Source: MED-G105 sp039814575
GTDB lineage: Bacteria > Pseudomonadota > Alphaproteobacteria > Caulobacterales > Parvularculaceae
DNA: 64,000 nt
Assembly (NCBI GenBank): GCA_039814575.1
Contig: JBCCAY010000005.1
Coordinates: forward strand, 175,880-239,879
Direction: 5' to 3'
Position 1 is the first letter of the stretch, and every line of letters begins with the position of its first letter. The position numbers and the translations under genes are program-made. The notes below the pieces were generated by a model. It saw only the letters and a list, made by a program, of their open reading frames with translations, was not told where the DNA came from and made no database searches. Positions 25,735 through 34,781 of the stretch are shown one piece after another.

Positions 25735-27714
25735 ATGAGAACGATAGTTCGCAAGGCTGCAAACTCGGGTCTGTCCGTCGCATTGTCATTATTAGCGGGG
25801 TTGTCGTTAGCCGTTGTGTCGGCAGCCGGCGATGCGAACGCCAACCCGCCGATTGAAGCCTATGGGAATTTACCCTCGGCGCGGGCGATGACGCTGTCGC
25901 CGAGCGGCGACAAATACGCCTATCTCGCTCGAACGAACGAAGGCGAGAACACGCTGATGATTGTGGACGTCGCCAAAAAGGCGGTCACGCTCGGCAGCAC
26001 GGGGGCACATAAGACCCGCAGGCTTTCCTTCATCGACGACCGTTATCTATCGGTCGACGCTTCGGCGACCACAAGATATTTTTCCAGCGGTAAATTTGAG
26101 TTCAGCGCTTCAGTCATTCTGGATACGAACGATAACGAATACCGTCAGCTCCTTAAAGGAACAAGCGGGCTCTACCCAGCGCAAAGCGGACTTGCGGGTT
26201 ATATCGGCGTATACCCCGAAAAGGACGCCGTTTTTGTACCCGCTTTTATGGGGGATTCACGTGACAGCGGGCCAGCATTCAGTTTGTTATGGGCGCCGCT
26301 GAACACTGGGCGCGGACGCGTTTATTCCAAAGGTAATTCAGAAACGCGCGATTGGATGGTCTCAAGGGAAGGCGTTATTTTCGCACGCGAAGACCGCTAT
26401 GATAAATCCAACAAATACCGGCTTTTAACGAAAGTTACGGGCAAATGGGAAACGCTTTACGAAACAACGTCGGATCTTTACCCCTTCACCCTTGTCGGCG
26501 TAACTCCCGATCATGACGGGTTGGTCCTTCTTAAGACAAGCGCCTATGACTTCATTGACGTTCTCACGTTCGACGGAAAACAATCGCGCCTCGCCTTGCG
26601 CGAGACCGAACGCGATATTTATAGTTTCTTAACAGATCAAAATCGAACAGTGCTCGGTCTGCGTTATGCGGGCTTGATGCCGTCCTATGAGTTTTTCGAT
26701 CCGGCGCTCGATGCGGACATCCAAAGCTTACAATCGAATATGCAGGGGCTTGCTATCGACGTTCTCGATATCTCAGACGACAAACAAAAGGTCCTGGCTA
26801 AAATTTCCGGATCTGAGTTCGCGCCCGCCTATTTCTTGTTCGATCGAGAAAAAGGCCATCTAGGGCGCCTCGGCAATGCATATGACCAAATCAAAGACGG
26901 CGATGTGGGCGCGATCTTCGAAATCACCTATAAAGCGCGCGACGGCCATAAGATCCCCGCGATCGTCACGGCGCCGCCGGGCGAAATGCTCGGCGACCGC
27001 ACCCTGCCCCTGATCGTGTTACCCCATGGCGGTCCGGAATCCCACGACGCGGTTGGATTTGATTGGATGGCGCAATATTTCGCCAATCGCGGCTATCTTG
27101 TCTTACAACCAAATTTCCGCGGATCGTCCGGCTTCGGACGACATCATGTGGAGGCGGCCTATGGCGAATGGGGTGGGATCATGCAAGACGACGTCACCGA
27201 CGGTGTCGCGGCGTTCATTCGCCAAAAATGGGCCGATCCCGAACGAATTTGCATTGTCGGCGCAAGCTATGGCGGCTATGCGGCGCTCGCTGGGGGCGCT
27301 TTTACGCCGGACCTCTACAAATGCGTGGCCGCGATCGCGCCGGTCAGTGATTTGGCGCTTATGCTCGCCGGTGTACAAAGCGACAGCTCGGAGGGCACGA
27401 ACAGCATCGCCTACAAGTACTGGACACGCTTCATCGGCGATCGGCGTGAAGACAAAGAAAAACTCGAGGCGGTCTCGCCAGCGAAACATGCGGCCGCATT
27501 CAAAGCGCCCGTTCTGTTAATTCACGGCATTAACGACACGATCGTCCCCTATCGGCAAAGCCGAGTCATGGAAAGCGCGCTTAAGAAAGCGGGCAAACGC
27601 GTGAAACTTGTACGCCAAAAGAAAGAAGACCATTGGCTCTCACTGAGCGAAAGCCGCCTGCAGGCTTTGCAGGAAATTGCCGCTTTCGTCGAAGAAACAA
27701 TTGGCGACAATTAA
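25735..27714 (+). CDS. Exported S9-family prolyl oligopeptidase-like peptidase
   Basis: A 659-residue serine peptidase of the acylaminoacyl/dipeptidyl-peptidase branch. It starts with a signal peptide (LSVALSLLAGLSLAVVSAAGDANA) and continues with a beta-propeller-like domain (AMTLSPSGDKYAYLAR). The C-terminal alpha/beta-hydrolase domain holds the nucleophile in GASYGGYAAL, the Asp in HGINDTIVPYRQS and the His in KKEDHWLS. GGPESHDAVGFDWMAQYFANRGY is the conserved oxyanion region. It would cleave short peptides in the periplasm. Start ATG 25735 is preceded by GGGGGCTCC. The gene follows the transporter by about 100 bases on the same strand. Confidence 0.92.
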   Translation: MRTIVRKAANSGLSVALSLLAGLSLAVVSAAGDANANPPIEAYGNLPSARAMTLSPSGDKYAYLARTNEGENTLMIVDVAKKAVTLGSTGAHKTRRLSFIDDRYLSVDASATTRYFSSGKFEFSASVILDTNDNEYRQLLKGTSGLYPAQSGLAGYIGVYPEKDAVFVPAFMGDSRDSGPAFSLLWAPLNTGRGRVYSKGNSETRDWMVSREGVIFAREDRYDKSNKYRLLTKVTGKWETLYETTSDLYPFTLVGVTPDHDGLVLLKTSAYDFIDVLTFDGKQSRLALRETERDIYSFLTDQNRTVLGLRYAGLMPSYEFFDPALDADIQSLQSNMQGLAIDVLDISDDKQKVLAKISGSEFAPAYFLFDREKGHLGRLGNAYDQIKDGDVGAIFEITYKARDGHKIPAIVTAPPGEMLGDRTLPLIVLPHGGPESHDAVGFDWMAQYFANRGYLVLQPNFRGSSGFGRHHVEAAYGEWGGIMQDDVTDGVAAFIRQKWADPERICIVGASYGGYAALAGGAFTPDLYKCVAAIAPVSDLALMLAGVQSDSSEGTNSIAYKYWTRFIGDRREDKEKLEAVSPAKHAAAFKAPVLLIHGINDTIVPYRQSRVMESALKKAGKRVKLVRQKKEDHWLSLSESRLQALQEIAAFVEETIGDN

Positions 27715-27876
27715 GCGCCGCTTGGCCTGCTCATACGCCTCCAGTCTTAAGAAGACGTCGTAGCCTCGGCCGGTATGAAACTTGCTGCGCTCTAAGCGCG
27801 CGTTTCCGGCTTTCTTGTTAACCAAGATTGCCGGAACGATAAGGCGCGGCTAAGGTTTCGGTGATAGGACTTGACG

Positions 27877-28626
27877 ATGCGTAATGAAGACGTCTCTCGC
27901 CGCCTCGGTTTCGATGCAGGCGAGTTTTACATCACCGCTCCCGCCCCTTGCCCCTATTTAGAAGGGCGCATGGAGCGCAAAGTGTTTTCCTACCTGTCCG
28001 GCCCGACGGCGCCGGCGATGAATTCCCTATTGTCGCAACGCGGTTTCCGGCGCTCACAGAACATTATTTATCTGCCGGCTTGCGAAGCGTGCGCCGCCTG
28101 CGCGCCGGTTCGGATTGTCACGGACGCCTTTGAAGTGACGTCGTCGCGCAAGCGTATTTTGAAGAAAAACGCCGATCTCATTCGACGCATTCGCCCGCCG
28201 AAAGCCACAAGCGAGCAATATTCTGTTCTCCGCGCCTATCTTGATGCACGCCACGCCGAAGGTGGCATGGCCGATATGACGGTCCTCGACTACGCCTCCA
28301 TGGTGGAGGAAACCGCGGTCGATACGATGGTGATCGAATACGCCCTGCGCGACGAAGACGGAGAAGAAACGCTAATCGCCTGCGCCCTCACCGATCGTTT
28401 GGCTGACGGTCTGTCCATGGTCTACTCGTTCTTTGAACCGGATATGGCGAGCCGCAGCCTCGGCAATCACATGATCCTCGATCATGTATCGCTCGCCATG
28501 GAATGGAGCCTTCCTTACGTCTATCTGGGGTATTGGGTGAAAGGCTCGTCCAAGATGGACTACAAACAGAAATTCGGCCCATTGGAGCGGCTCACCGCCG
28601 CCGGCTGGGCGCCGATGCAGGGCTGA
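27877..28626 (+). CDS. bpt: Aspartate/glutamate leucyltransferase
   Basis: A 249-residue protein of the Bpt branch of the arginyltransferase family, marked by FYITAPAPCPYLEGRMERKVFSY in its opening part, GFRRSQNIIYLPACEACAACAPVRI with its Cys cluster, and YLGYWVKGSSKMDYKQKFGPLE near the C-terminus. It attaches leucine from leucyl-tRNA to proteins with N-terminal Asp or Glu, marking them for ClpAP through the N-degron pathway. ATG 27877 is preferred to the TTG at 27871 because AGGAC lies at suitable spacing. Transcription is likely to end at the hairpin that overlaps the 3' end. Confidence 0.95.
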   Translation: MRNEDVSRRLGFDAGEFYITAPAPCPYLEGRMERKVFSYLSGPTAPAMNSLLSQRGFRRSQNIIYLPACEACAACAPVRIVTDAFEVTSSRKRILKKNADLIRRIRPPKATSEQYSVLRAYLDARHAEGGMADMTVLDYASMVEETAVDTMVIEYALRDEDGEETLIACALTDRLADGLSMVYSFFEPDMASRSLGNHMILDHVSLAMEWSLPYVYLGYWVKGSSKMDYKQKFGPLERLTAAGWAPMQG

Positions 28627-28638
28627 TCGGCTTTTTTT
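28611..28638 (+). terminator. Intrinsic terminator overlapping the bpt stop codon
   Basis: GCCGAT (28611-28616) pairs with ATCGGC (28626-28631) around a nine-base loop, followed by seven T residues. The stem includes the last codons and stop of bpt, so termination is built into the coding end. It separates bpt from the TRAP operon downstream. Confidence 0.75.
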
Positions 28639-28746
28639 CGATATTTCGTCCAAGATCGCATTTCGTTGACGGCGCGCCCTTGCCAAAGCGGCGCGATTTT
28701 CCGTTAAAAGGCGGATGGATCTCTTGACCAAAACACCGCGGGCCCG

Positions 28747-29865
28747 ATGATCGACCGACGCAAGCTTTTAAGCGGCGGCGCCCTTGGCGGCGCAGCCCTC
28801 GCTGCGGGATGCGATTGCGGGGTCAGCCTCGATACGCCGCGCGCGCTCACCGGCAATATCGAACCGCGTGAGCTTAAAATGGTGACCACGTGGCCGAAGG
28901 ATTTTCCCGGCCTCGGCTCTATGGCCGAGCGCACCGCGCGGTTCATCACCGAGATGAGCGGCGGGGCGTTGCGGGTGAAAGTCTTCGCCGCGGGCGAGCT
29001 TGTCAGCGCCTTTGAAAGCTTCGACGCCGTCTCCACCGGCGCGGCGGACCTTTATCACGGCGCCGAATATTATTGGGTAGGGAAATCCAAGGCCTATCCG
29101 TTCTTCACCGCTGTGCCGTTCGGCATGACGGCTGCGGAAATTATGGCGTGGACGGAGTTTGGCGGCGGTCAAGAATTATGGGACGCCCTCGCCGCGCCTT
29201 TTAACATCAAACCTTTCATCGCCGGCAACACCGGCCACCAAATGGGCGGCTGGTTCAAACGCCCAATTGAATCCCTTGACGATTTACGCGGCCGGAAAAT
29301 CCGTATGCCGGGGATCGGCGGTGAAGTCCTACGCCGCGTCGGCGCCTCCGCGGTGGCGCTTTCTGGCGGCGAAATTTATCAAGCCCTACAATCCGGCGCA
29401 ATTGACGGCACTGAGTGGGTGGGGCCCTGGAATGATCTTGCGTTCGGGTTCTATCGCGAGGCGAAATATTATTATTGGCCGGGCTTCCACGAACCGGGCG
29501 CCCAGCTCGCTGTTGGCGTTAATCTCAAACTTTGGGAAGGGCTTTCTTTGCAGGCGCGATCCATCATCGAAGGAGCGTGTCAGCGCGCCAATCATCTCTC
29601 AATCGCGGAATACGCGCACTTCAACTCCGTGGGCCTCAACCAATTGACCGAAGAACACGGTGTGGAGCTGCGCCGCATGCCCGATGACATCTGGGCGGCG
29701 CTCGCGGAAGAAACCAAAACCGTCCTAGAGGAGATCGCCGCCATCGGTCCTAAAGAAGCAGCGATATATGAAAGCTATCGCAGCGCCCTCGCCCGCTCTC
29801 AAAGCTGGGGAGCGATCTCCGAAGAAGCGTATATGAGCGCCAGGCGCACGGCCTTGTCTTTGTGA
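28747..29865 (+). CDS. TRAP transporter substrate-binding protein, DctP/TakP-like
   Basis: A 372-residue extracytoplasmic receptor. The N-terminus DRRKLLSGGALGGAALAAGC has a twin-arginine-like RR and a lipobox LAAGC with Cys near residue 22, so it is probably an anchored lipoprotein, possibly exported by Tat. The core (LKMVTTWPKDFPGLGSMAERTARF, ADLYHGAEYYWVGKSKAYPFFTAVPFG, GTEWVGPWND) resembles the TakP group, which binds alpha-keto acids. It captures the substrate for the two membrane proteins encoded just after it. The ribosome-binding site is weak. I infer a carboxylate substrate but not which one. Confidence 0.9.
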   Translation: MIDRRKLLSGGALGGAALAAGCDCGVSLDTPRALTGNIEPRELKMVTTWPKDFPGLGSMAERTARFITEMSGGALRVKVFAAGELVSAFESFDAVSTGAADLYHGAEYYWVGKSKAYPFFTAVPFGMTAAEIMAWTEFGGGQELWDALAAPFNIKPFIAGNTGHQMGGWFKRPIESLDDLRGRKIRMPGIGGEVLRRVGASAVALSGGEIYQALQSGAIDGTEWVGPWNDLAFGFYREAKYYYWPGFHEPGAQLAVGVNLKLWEGLSLQARSIIEGACQRANHLSIAEYAHFNSVGLNQLTEEHGVELRRMPDDIWAALAEETKTVLEEIAAIGPKEAAIYESYRSALARSQSWGAISEEAYMSARRTALSL

Positions 29866-29875
29866 GCGGCAGGAT

Positions 29876-30694
29876 ATGACGCTTTCTCTCACCGGCGCCG
29901 ATCTTTTCGCCATGGGCCTTGTCTGTCTCGCCGCAATCTTGCTGTTGCCCTTCGCTGCGCTTTTCGACCGGCGCGCCGCTCTCGTTTGGCTCCTCGCGAT
30001 CATCGATGTTTTTTTGGGCGGCTACGCTTTTTCGATGGCGGCGGTTGATCTCTCAGAGCCGACACTTAATCCGTGGGCGTTAGGGGCGGTTCTTGTCGTT
30101 GTCGGCGGCGGCGTCGCGTTCGGCGTCCAACGGGTCACCGACCATCTCTCGGCAAGTTTTGAGAAAATCGCAAACGGCGCCGGAAAAGCGGTGTTCGCTT
30201 TCGTCATCTTGATGGCGCTCATACAATTCTCCGTTGTCGTCCTGCGGTATGTTTTCGGCGTCAACTCGATCGCCATCCAGGAGAGCGTCACCTATCTCCA
30301 CGGCGCTGTCTTCCTCTTGGCGGCGGGCTATACGCTTCTTTCCAACGACCATGTGCGCGTCGACATCTTTTACGGTTCCGCCTCACCGAAACGCCGCGCC
30401 CACATCGACTTTCTCGGTACGTATTTCTTCTTGTTCCCGTTTTGCTTGATCACCCTGTGGGCGGCGGCGCCCTATGTGGCGAACTCTTGGTCGGTGCGCG
30501 AAGGCTCCACAGAACAGTCGGGCATCCAAGGAATTTTTCTTTTGAAAACCCTCATTCCTTTATTCGCGCTGCTTCTGACAGCCGCCGGGTTCACGGCAGC
30601 TACTCGCGCCGCTGGCGTTTTGCGAGAGCTCGATAACGCACCGAACGAGCCTCACGGAACCGCTCTCGATGAAGCTGGGAGCGATAGAGCCTAA
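29876..30694 (+). CDS. dctQ: TRAP transporter small permease, DctQ, extended N-terminus
   Basis: A 272-residue protein longer than the usual DctQ of about 160-200 residues. The canonical part starts near residue 105 with VFAFVILMALIQFSVVVLRYVFGVNS and VTYLHGAVFLLAAGYTLLSNDHVRVDIFY, the DctQ signature, and is followed by two more helices. Before it lie about three extra hydrophobic segments (LFAMGLVCLAAILLLPFAALF and others). The extension may form a further helix bundle. ATG 29876 lies eleven bases after the receptor gene, and its stop overlaps the next start by one base (TAATG), indicating translational coupling. Confidence 0.88.
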   Translation: MTLSLTGADLFAMGLVCLAAILLLPFAALFDRRAALVWLLAIIDVFLGGYAFSMAAVDLSEPTLNPWALGAVLVVVGGGVAFGVQRVTDHLSASFEKIANGAGKAVFAFVILMALIQFSVVVLRYVFGVNSIAIQESVTYLHGAVFLLAAGYTLLSNDHVRVDIFYGSASPKRRAHIDFLGTYFFLFPFCLITLWAAAPYVANSWSVREGSTEQSGIQGIFLLKTLIPLFALLLTAAGFTAATRAAGVLRELDNAPNEPHGTALDEAGSDRA

Positions 30695-32313
30695 TGGAGT
30701 TTTTCGCCGAACATGGGATCTGCCTGTGCGCCGGCGCGGCGTGGCTTGACGTCGCTATGGTGGTCGTCCTCTGCGCGCTCATCCTCGCCGGTTATCCGGT
30801 GGCGTTTAGCCTCGCGGGCGTCGCCCTCATCTTCGCAGTCGTCGGACTATCTTTCGGCGTCTTCGACATCAGCTTCCTGCAGCCCTTTCCCCAAAGAGTG
30901 CATGGCGCGGTGATGAACACGACGCTGATCGCGGTGCCGATGTTCATTCTGATGGGCGTCATCCTCGAGAAGTCGAAAATCGCCGAGGAACTGCTCGACG
31001 AAATGGCGAAACTTTTCGGCAGTTTACGCGGCGGCCTCGGTATATCAGTGACGATTGTCGGCGCGCTCCTCGCCGCATCCACCGGTATTGTCGGCGCAAC
31101 CGTGGTGACAATGGGCCTCCTCAGCCTACCGACGATGTTGCGACGCGGTTATGACCCCGCTTTCGCGTCAGGGTCGATCGCAGCGGCCGGCACGCTCGGG
31201 CAGATTATTCCGCCCTCGATTGTTTTGATCCTACTCGGCGACGTCATCTCCAACGCTTATCAAAAAGCGCAATTGGAACAGGGCGTCTTTGCGCCGGAAA
31301 CGATCTCCGTCGGCGACTTGTTCGCCGGCGCGCTCTTCCCCGGCCTGATGCTGGTGGGGCTCTATCTTCTCTATCAGGTCTTCACCGCCGCGTTCCAACC
31401 AGCCAAAGCGCCCGCCATTCCCGCCGACGAGCTTGGCTCCCGCAAAGAAGTCTGGGCCGTGGCGATGAAAACCTTGCCGCCGCCGCTCTTACTAATCGTC
31501 GCTGTCTTAGGCTCGATCCTCGCCGGCGCGGCGACGCCAACCGAAGCGGCGAGCGTCGGCGCGATCGGCGCGCTTCTCATCGCCGGCGCCCGGCGTGCAC
31601 CGGCCGAGGGAGGACTCGCTGCCAAAGCGCCCGTCTATGGGGCCACGGCCGCCCTCTTCATTTTGGTCGCGCTCACCAGCTTTCTAGATTTGCGCCTTGG
31701 CCGAACCGATGTCAGCGCGGCGGATCAAGCCGGCGTCATGCTAGCAGCGTTATGTTGCGTCGCCGTCGCCGTCGGTGTCGCCGCCAGCCTCTTCCGCCTC
31801 GCCAAAGACAACGCCTTGACGGCGATCACCGATCAAACCGTCCGGGTGACAACCATGGTCTTCGCGATCCTTATCGGCGCGGCGATGTTCTCGCTTGTAT
31901 TCCGCGGCCTTGGCGGCGAGGAAACCGTGCAGGCGGCGCTAGAAGCGATCCCCGGCGGCCTCGTCGGGGCCGTTATCGGCGTCATGGCGATCATGTTTCT
32001 CCTCGGGTTTTTCCTCGACTTCATCGAAATCACCTTTGTCGTCGTACCGCTCGTGGCGCCGGCGCTTCTTAAAATGGGCGTCGACCCCGTCTGGCTCGGC
32101 GTGATGATGGCGATTAATCTGCAAACGTCATTTTTAACGCCGCCCTTTGGATTTGCGCTCTTTTACTTACGCGGCGTCGCGCCAGATACGGTGAAAACAG
32201 CGGACATCTACCGAGGCGCGATCCCATTTATCGGCTTGCAAATCGCAGCGCTCGCCGCGCTGACGGCGTTTCCAGCGATCGCCACATGGCTGCCGGGAGT
32301 CTTGTATGACTAA
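30694..32313 (+). CDS. dctM: TRAP transporter large permease, DctM
   Basis: A 539-residue polytopic protein with the DctM signatures: PMFILMGVILEKSKIAEELLDEMAKLFG in the early half, MGLLSLPTMLRRGYDPAFASGSIAAAGTLGQIIPPSIVL in the middle and PPFGFALFYLRGVAP near the end. It is the sodium-coupled transport channel of the TRAP complex and works with DctQ and the receptor above. It is longer than the common 430-residue form, with an extra membrane region of about 100 residues after residue 230. The start overlaps the dctQ stop. Confidence 0.93.
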   Translation: MEFFAEHGICLCAGAAWLDVAMVVVLCALILAGYPVAFSLAGVALIFAVVGLSFGVFDISFLQPFPQRVHGAVMNTTLIAVPMFILMGVILEKSKIAEELLDEMAKLFGSLRGGLGISVTIVGALLAASTGIVGATVVTMGLLSLPTMLRRGYDPAFASGSIAAAGTLGQIIPPSIVLILLGDVISNAYQKAQLEQGVFAPETISVGDLFAGALFPGLMLVGLYLLYQVFTAAFQPAKAPAIPADELGSRKEVWAVAMKTLPPPLLLIVAVLGSILAGAATPTEAASVGAIGALLIAGARRAPAEGGLAAKAPVYGATAALFILVALTSFLDLRLGRTDVSAADQAGVMLAALCCVAVAVGVAASLFRLAKDNALTAITDQTVRVTTMVFAILIGAAMFSLVFRGLGGEETVQAALEAIPGGLVGAVIGVMAIMFLLGFFLDFIEITFVVVPLVAPALLKMGVDPVWLGVMMAINLQTSFLTPPFGFALFYLRGVAPDTVKTADIYRGAIPFIGLQIAALAALTAFPAIATWLPGVLYD

Positions 32314-32525
32314 ACGCCGTTCGGATGGACTTTAGACCGCGTAGATCAGTTTTAACGTCCTAATCGGCCAGGCAATCAACGAAAGATTGCACGCCGTCAT
32401 TACAAGCGCTTTGTGCAGCCCGATAGCTCGATCACTCCTGTGTATGACGCCTTGTTTTGGCCATAGGCAACACCTAATTCTAGAGGGTGTTCACCTCTTA
32501 AGATCCAACGCGAAAGGACTGCTCA

Positions 32526-32999
32526 ATGCCGATTACCGAAACGGAACTGGAACAGGCGCGCATCGCCTGGGGCGACGCGCTCGTGGCCATTGCAAAGGCC
32601 TATGAAGCGGACGGCATTGACGGCGCGCGCAGCGTCGCGGAGGGCGTATTGGACGCCGCCTATGGGTATAATCTCGGCCCGGTCTTGTTCAAACCGACTC
32701 TGGCGAGCGGCGAAAAAACTTTCCGCCCGACGCGCAAAGGCGCCCTTTCCTATTTCGTTGGTCATGACACGGACTTCCCGCTTGACGGCGGCTTCGGCAT
32801 CAAAGGATGGCGCACCGTCTCATCGGAGACATCGGCCCACTTCATTGAAGGCGACGTCGCAATGTGGATGGGCTGGGTTACAATGACGGATAAAGACGGT
32901 CAGGTCACCAAAGTCGACAAAAGCTGGGGATACAAAAAAGACGCCGAAGGAACATTACGCATTGTGCTCCACCATTCGTCCCTGCCCTATCAGCCATAG
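32526..32999 (+). CDS. Iota-class carbonic anhydrase homologue (COG4337 type)
   Basis: A 157-residue protein with a SnoaL-like cone-fold appearance. Its C-terminus carries HHSSLPYQP at residues 149-157, the hallmark of iota-carbonic anhydrases; the middle TRKGALSYFVGHDTDFPLDGGFGI and AMWMGWVTMTD also match this family. Members interconvert carbon dioxide and bicarbonate and some work without a metal. Bacterial homologues are often labelled phosphoribosyl-AMP cyclohydrolase in databases, which this protein does not resemble. There is no signal peptide, so it should be cytoplasmic, in contrast to secreted algal members. ATG 32526 is preceded by AAAGGA. The preceding gene is the TRAP permease, 212 bases away. 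Confidence 0.75.
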   Translation: MPITETELEQARIAWGDALVAIAKAYEADGIDGARSVAEGVLDAAYGYNLGPVLFKPTLASGEKTFRPTRKGALSYFVGHDTDFPLDGGFGIKGWRTVSSETSAHFIEGDVAMWMGWVTMTDKDGQVTKVDKSWGYKKDAEGTLRIVLHHSSLPYQP

Positions 33000-33023
33000 A
33001 ATAGTTGAATAATCGCTAGTTCA

Positions 33024-33064
33024 GCCCCTCGCGCGTAGACCCGCAAAATATGACGCGCGGGGGC
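33024..33064. terminator. Large inverted repeat between convergent genes
   Basis: GCCCCTCGCGCG (33024-33035) can pair with CGCGCGGGGGC (33054-33064), with one bulged base and a loop of about 18. It lies between the carbonic anhydrase homologue on the plus strand and the DnaJ-domain gene on the minus strand. There is no T-run, so it may act as an end-protecting or bidirectional stop structure rather than a classic intrinsic terminator. Confidence 0.45.
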
Positions 33065-33135
33065 ATTCTAAAGTCTCTCGGGGGTTTCTACTTTTCGTCA
33101 GGTTTTCTTCAGGGAACGCCCAATAATCAAATCAC

Positions 33136-33636
33136 TCAAGCATCGCCCTTCGATGGCGGCAACGCGTCCTCTAACAGACGCGCTCTAGCGTCGTTAATTT
33201 TCGCAGCAAGGTAATCCGACCCCCCACGATCGGGGTGGAGCTGGGCGATCAAACGGCGATGGGCGCTTTTTATTTCCTCCGCACTCGCCGTTTCGGGGAC
33301 GCCAAGAACGCTGGCGGCCTCCTCACGCGTGAGTTTTCCAGGGCGCGCCGGCGAAGGGCTTGACTGTCCTAGGGTATCATCATCTTTCACAGTCCGTTCG
33401 CGCCAGACCTCTATCGCCGTCACGCCGCCGGCCGCGAGCAAAATCATCAACGCTAATGGGAAGAGTTTCGCCGCGAAGAGCGCGCCTGCAAGGCCAAACC
33501 AAGCGGCGGCCTTCAGAAGCGTCACGGTGCGCGCATCGCCGCCGCTGCCCGCGGCGCCGAACAAAAGCCAACCGGCGGCGAGAGCAGCGACAAAAAGGGC
33601 AAATGGTCCCAGAGCGGCCATGGACGCCTCAGCCAT
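33136..33636 (-). CDS. Membrane-anchored DnaJ-domain protein
   Basis: A 166-residue protein with two or three N-terminal hydrophobic segments (LGPFALFVAALAAGWLLFGAA; LLKAAAWFGLAGALFAAKLFPLALMILLAAGG), a polar linker, and a C-terminal J-domain (REEAASVLGVPETASAEEIKSAH, with the catalytic HPD in LIAQLHPDRGGSDYLAAKINDAR). This layout is that of the alphaproteobacterial TIM14-like membrane J-proteins. The HPD tripeptide is intact, so it should stimulate an Hsp70 (DnaK). Start ATG 33636. It lies next to mipZ on the same strand, 78 bases downstream. Confidence 0.88.
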   Translation of the reverse strand: MAEASMAALGPFALFVAALAAGWLLFGAAGSGGDARTVTLLKAAAWFGLAGALFAAKLFPLALMILLAAGGVTAIEVWRERTVKDDDTLGQSSPSPARPGKLTREEAASVLGVPETASAEEIKSAHRRLIAQLHPDRGGSDYLAAKINDARARLLEDALPPSKGDA

Positions 33637-33714
33637 AGAACGCGGCGGGCGTTAAGACGAGCCCGATCGCGCGCAAAAACAATTGGCGTACGCTACCATG
33701 AATGGGGCTAGCAG

Positions 33715-34575
33715 CTAAGCCGCAGCCCGCCCCGAAGGAGATTTTTCGCCATCCGGTTCGCCATCTACGGCGTCACACCGAGGAAGGTTCAGCGTTGCGA
33801 TTAATGAGCGAATCTCGATCCGCGCCGTCACATGGCTCATCGTGCTCAACCTGATCGGCGCGCCCTTGCCGCCGAGGTCAAGCAGCGTCAGGCCCTTGGG
33901 AAAGAGTTCGCGATATATAACGCGATCGCCAAAGCCCCGCGCGAGGCGAAAGCCAATACGTCCCGCGAGATCGTTCAGCTTCTCACCCATATGCTTTTTG
34001 TTGTTGGCGCGCGTCGCGGACAAGCGGTTGCGCATTACCACCCAATCAATACCGCCTGGCACGCCGGAGAGCGCCCGGTGCTTGCGCGCCTGCCACACCA
34101 TTTCACTGTAAAGGCTCGGTCCGGTGACGACGCCCGTATCGGGGTCAAGCTTCGCCAAAAGGTCGAAATCGACAAAGCTGTCATTCAGCGGCGTGACGAT
34201 CGTGTCGGCATGGGCGTGCGCCAGGCGTGAAAGATGGGTATCCGCCCCCGGACAATCGATCACAACGAAATCGCAATGGGCGAGCTGAGACAGCATGCCC
34301 GTAAACCGTTCTGTCTCTTCGCGCCACGCTTGTTCCCGACTATCGAGACTGGAGGGCTCAATCCGCGGCGTTTCGGGGAAAGGAAGATCAACTTCTTTCG
34401 CCTCGGCGAAGGCGCGTCGGTTCTCCATGTACCGATTGAGACTGCGCTGGCGCATATCAAGGTCAATCGCCGCAACGCGCCCGCCGCTTTTCATAAGAGC
34501 GACAATAATGTGCATGGCTGCGGTCGATTTGCCCGATCCGCCTTTTTCATTGCCGAGCACGATTACATGGGTCAC
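33715..34575 (-). CDS. mipZ: Division-plane positioning ATPase MipZ
   Basis: A 286-residue ParA/MinD-superfamily ATPase with deviant Walker A at the N-terminus (VIVLGNEKGGSGKSTAAMH), the conserved IDLDMRQRSLNRYMENR, and DFVVIDCPGADTHLSRLAHAHADTIVTPLNDSFVDFDLLA. These are the defining stretches of MipZ, which forms a gradient from the poles and blocks FtsZ assembly away from midcell while interacting with ParB and DNA. The start is GTG 34575 with GGAGC upstream. The gene is a good marker for an alphaproteobacterial host. It is divergent from the PapD-like chaperone gene. Confidence 0.95.
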   Translation of the reverse strand: MTHVIVLGNEKGGSGKSTAAMHIIVALMKSGGRVAAIDLDMRQRSLNRYMENRRAFAEAKEVDLPFPETPRIEPSSLDSREQAWREETERFTGMLSQLAHCDFVVIDCPGADTHLSRLAHAHADTIVTPLNDSFVDFDLLAKLDPDTGVVTGPSLYSEMVWQARKHRALSGVPGGIDWVVMRNRLSATRANNKKHMGEKLNDLAGRIGFRLARGFGDRVIYRELFPKGLTLLDLGGKGAPIRLSTMSHVTARIEIRSLIATLNLPRCDAVDGEPDGEKSPSGRAAA

Positions 34576-34781
34576 GAGGCGCTCCGTCTATTTGCCGCCG
34601 CCTTCGTTTGGCGGCCCTGTCCACTCGCGCGACACCGCCCAGCGCCTATCGGCAGGGAGCCGTAGGAATTGAGCGATCGGCGTTAATCGCGCCGAAACCT
34701 AACCCTTACTAGCCTGCACGACGCGCCGGCATTTTCGCATCAAAGCTGCCGTGATTCTTAACAACGCCCGAAGGGTTTAGA

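Noticed and set aside
32526..32999. Phosphoribosyl-AMP cyclohydrolase (HisI)
   Set aside because: This label is commonly carried over for the family, but no HisI metal-binding Cys motifs are present, and the HHSSLPY end fits iota-carbonic anhydrase.
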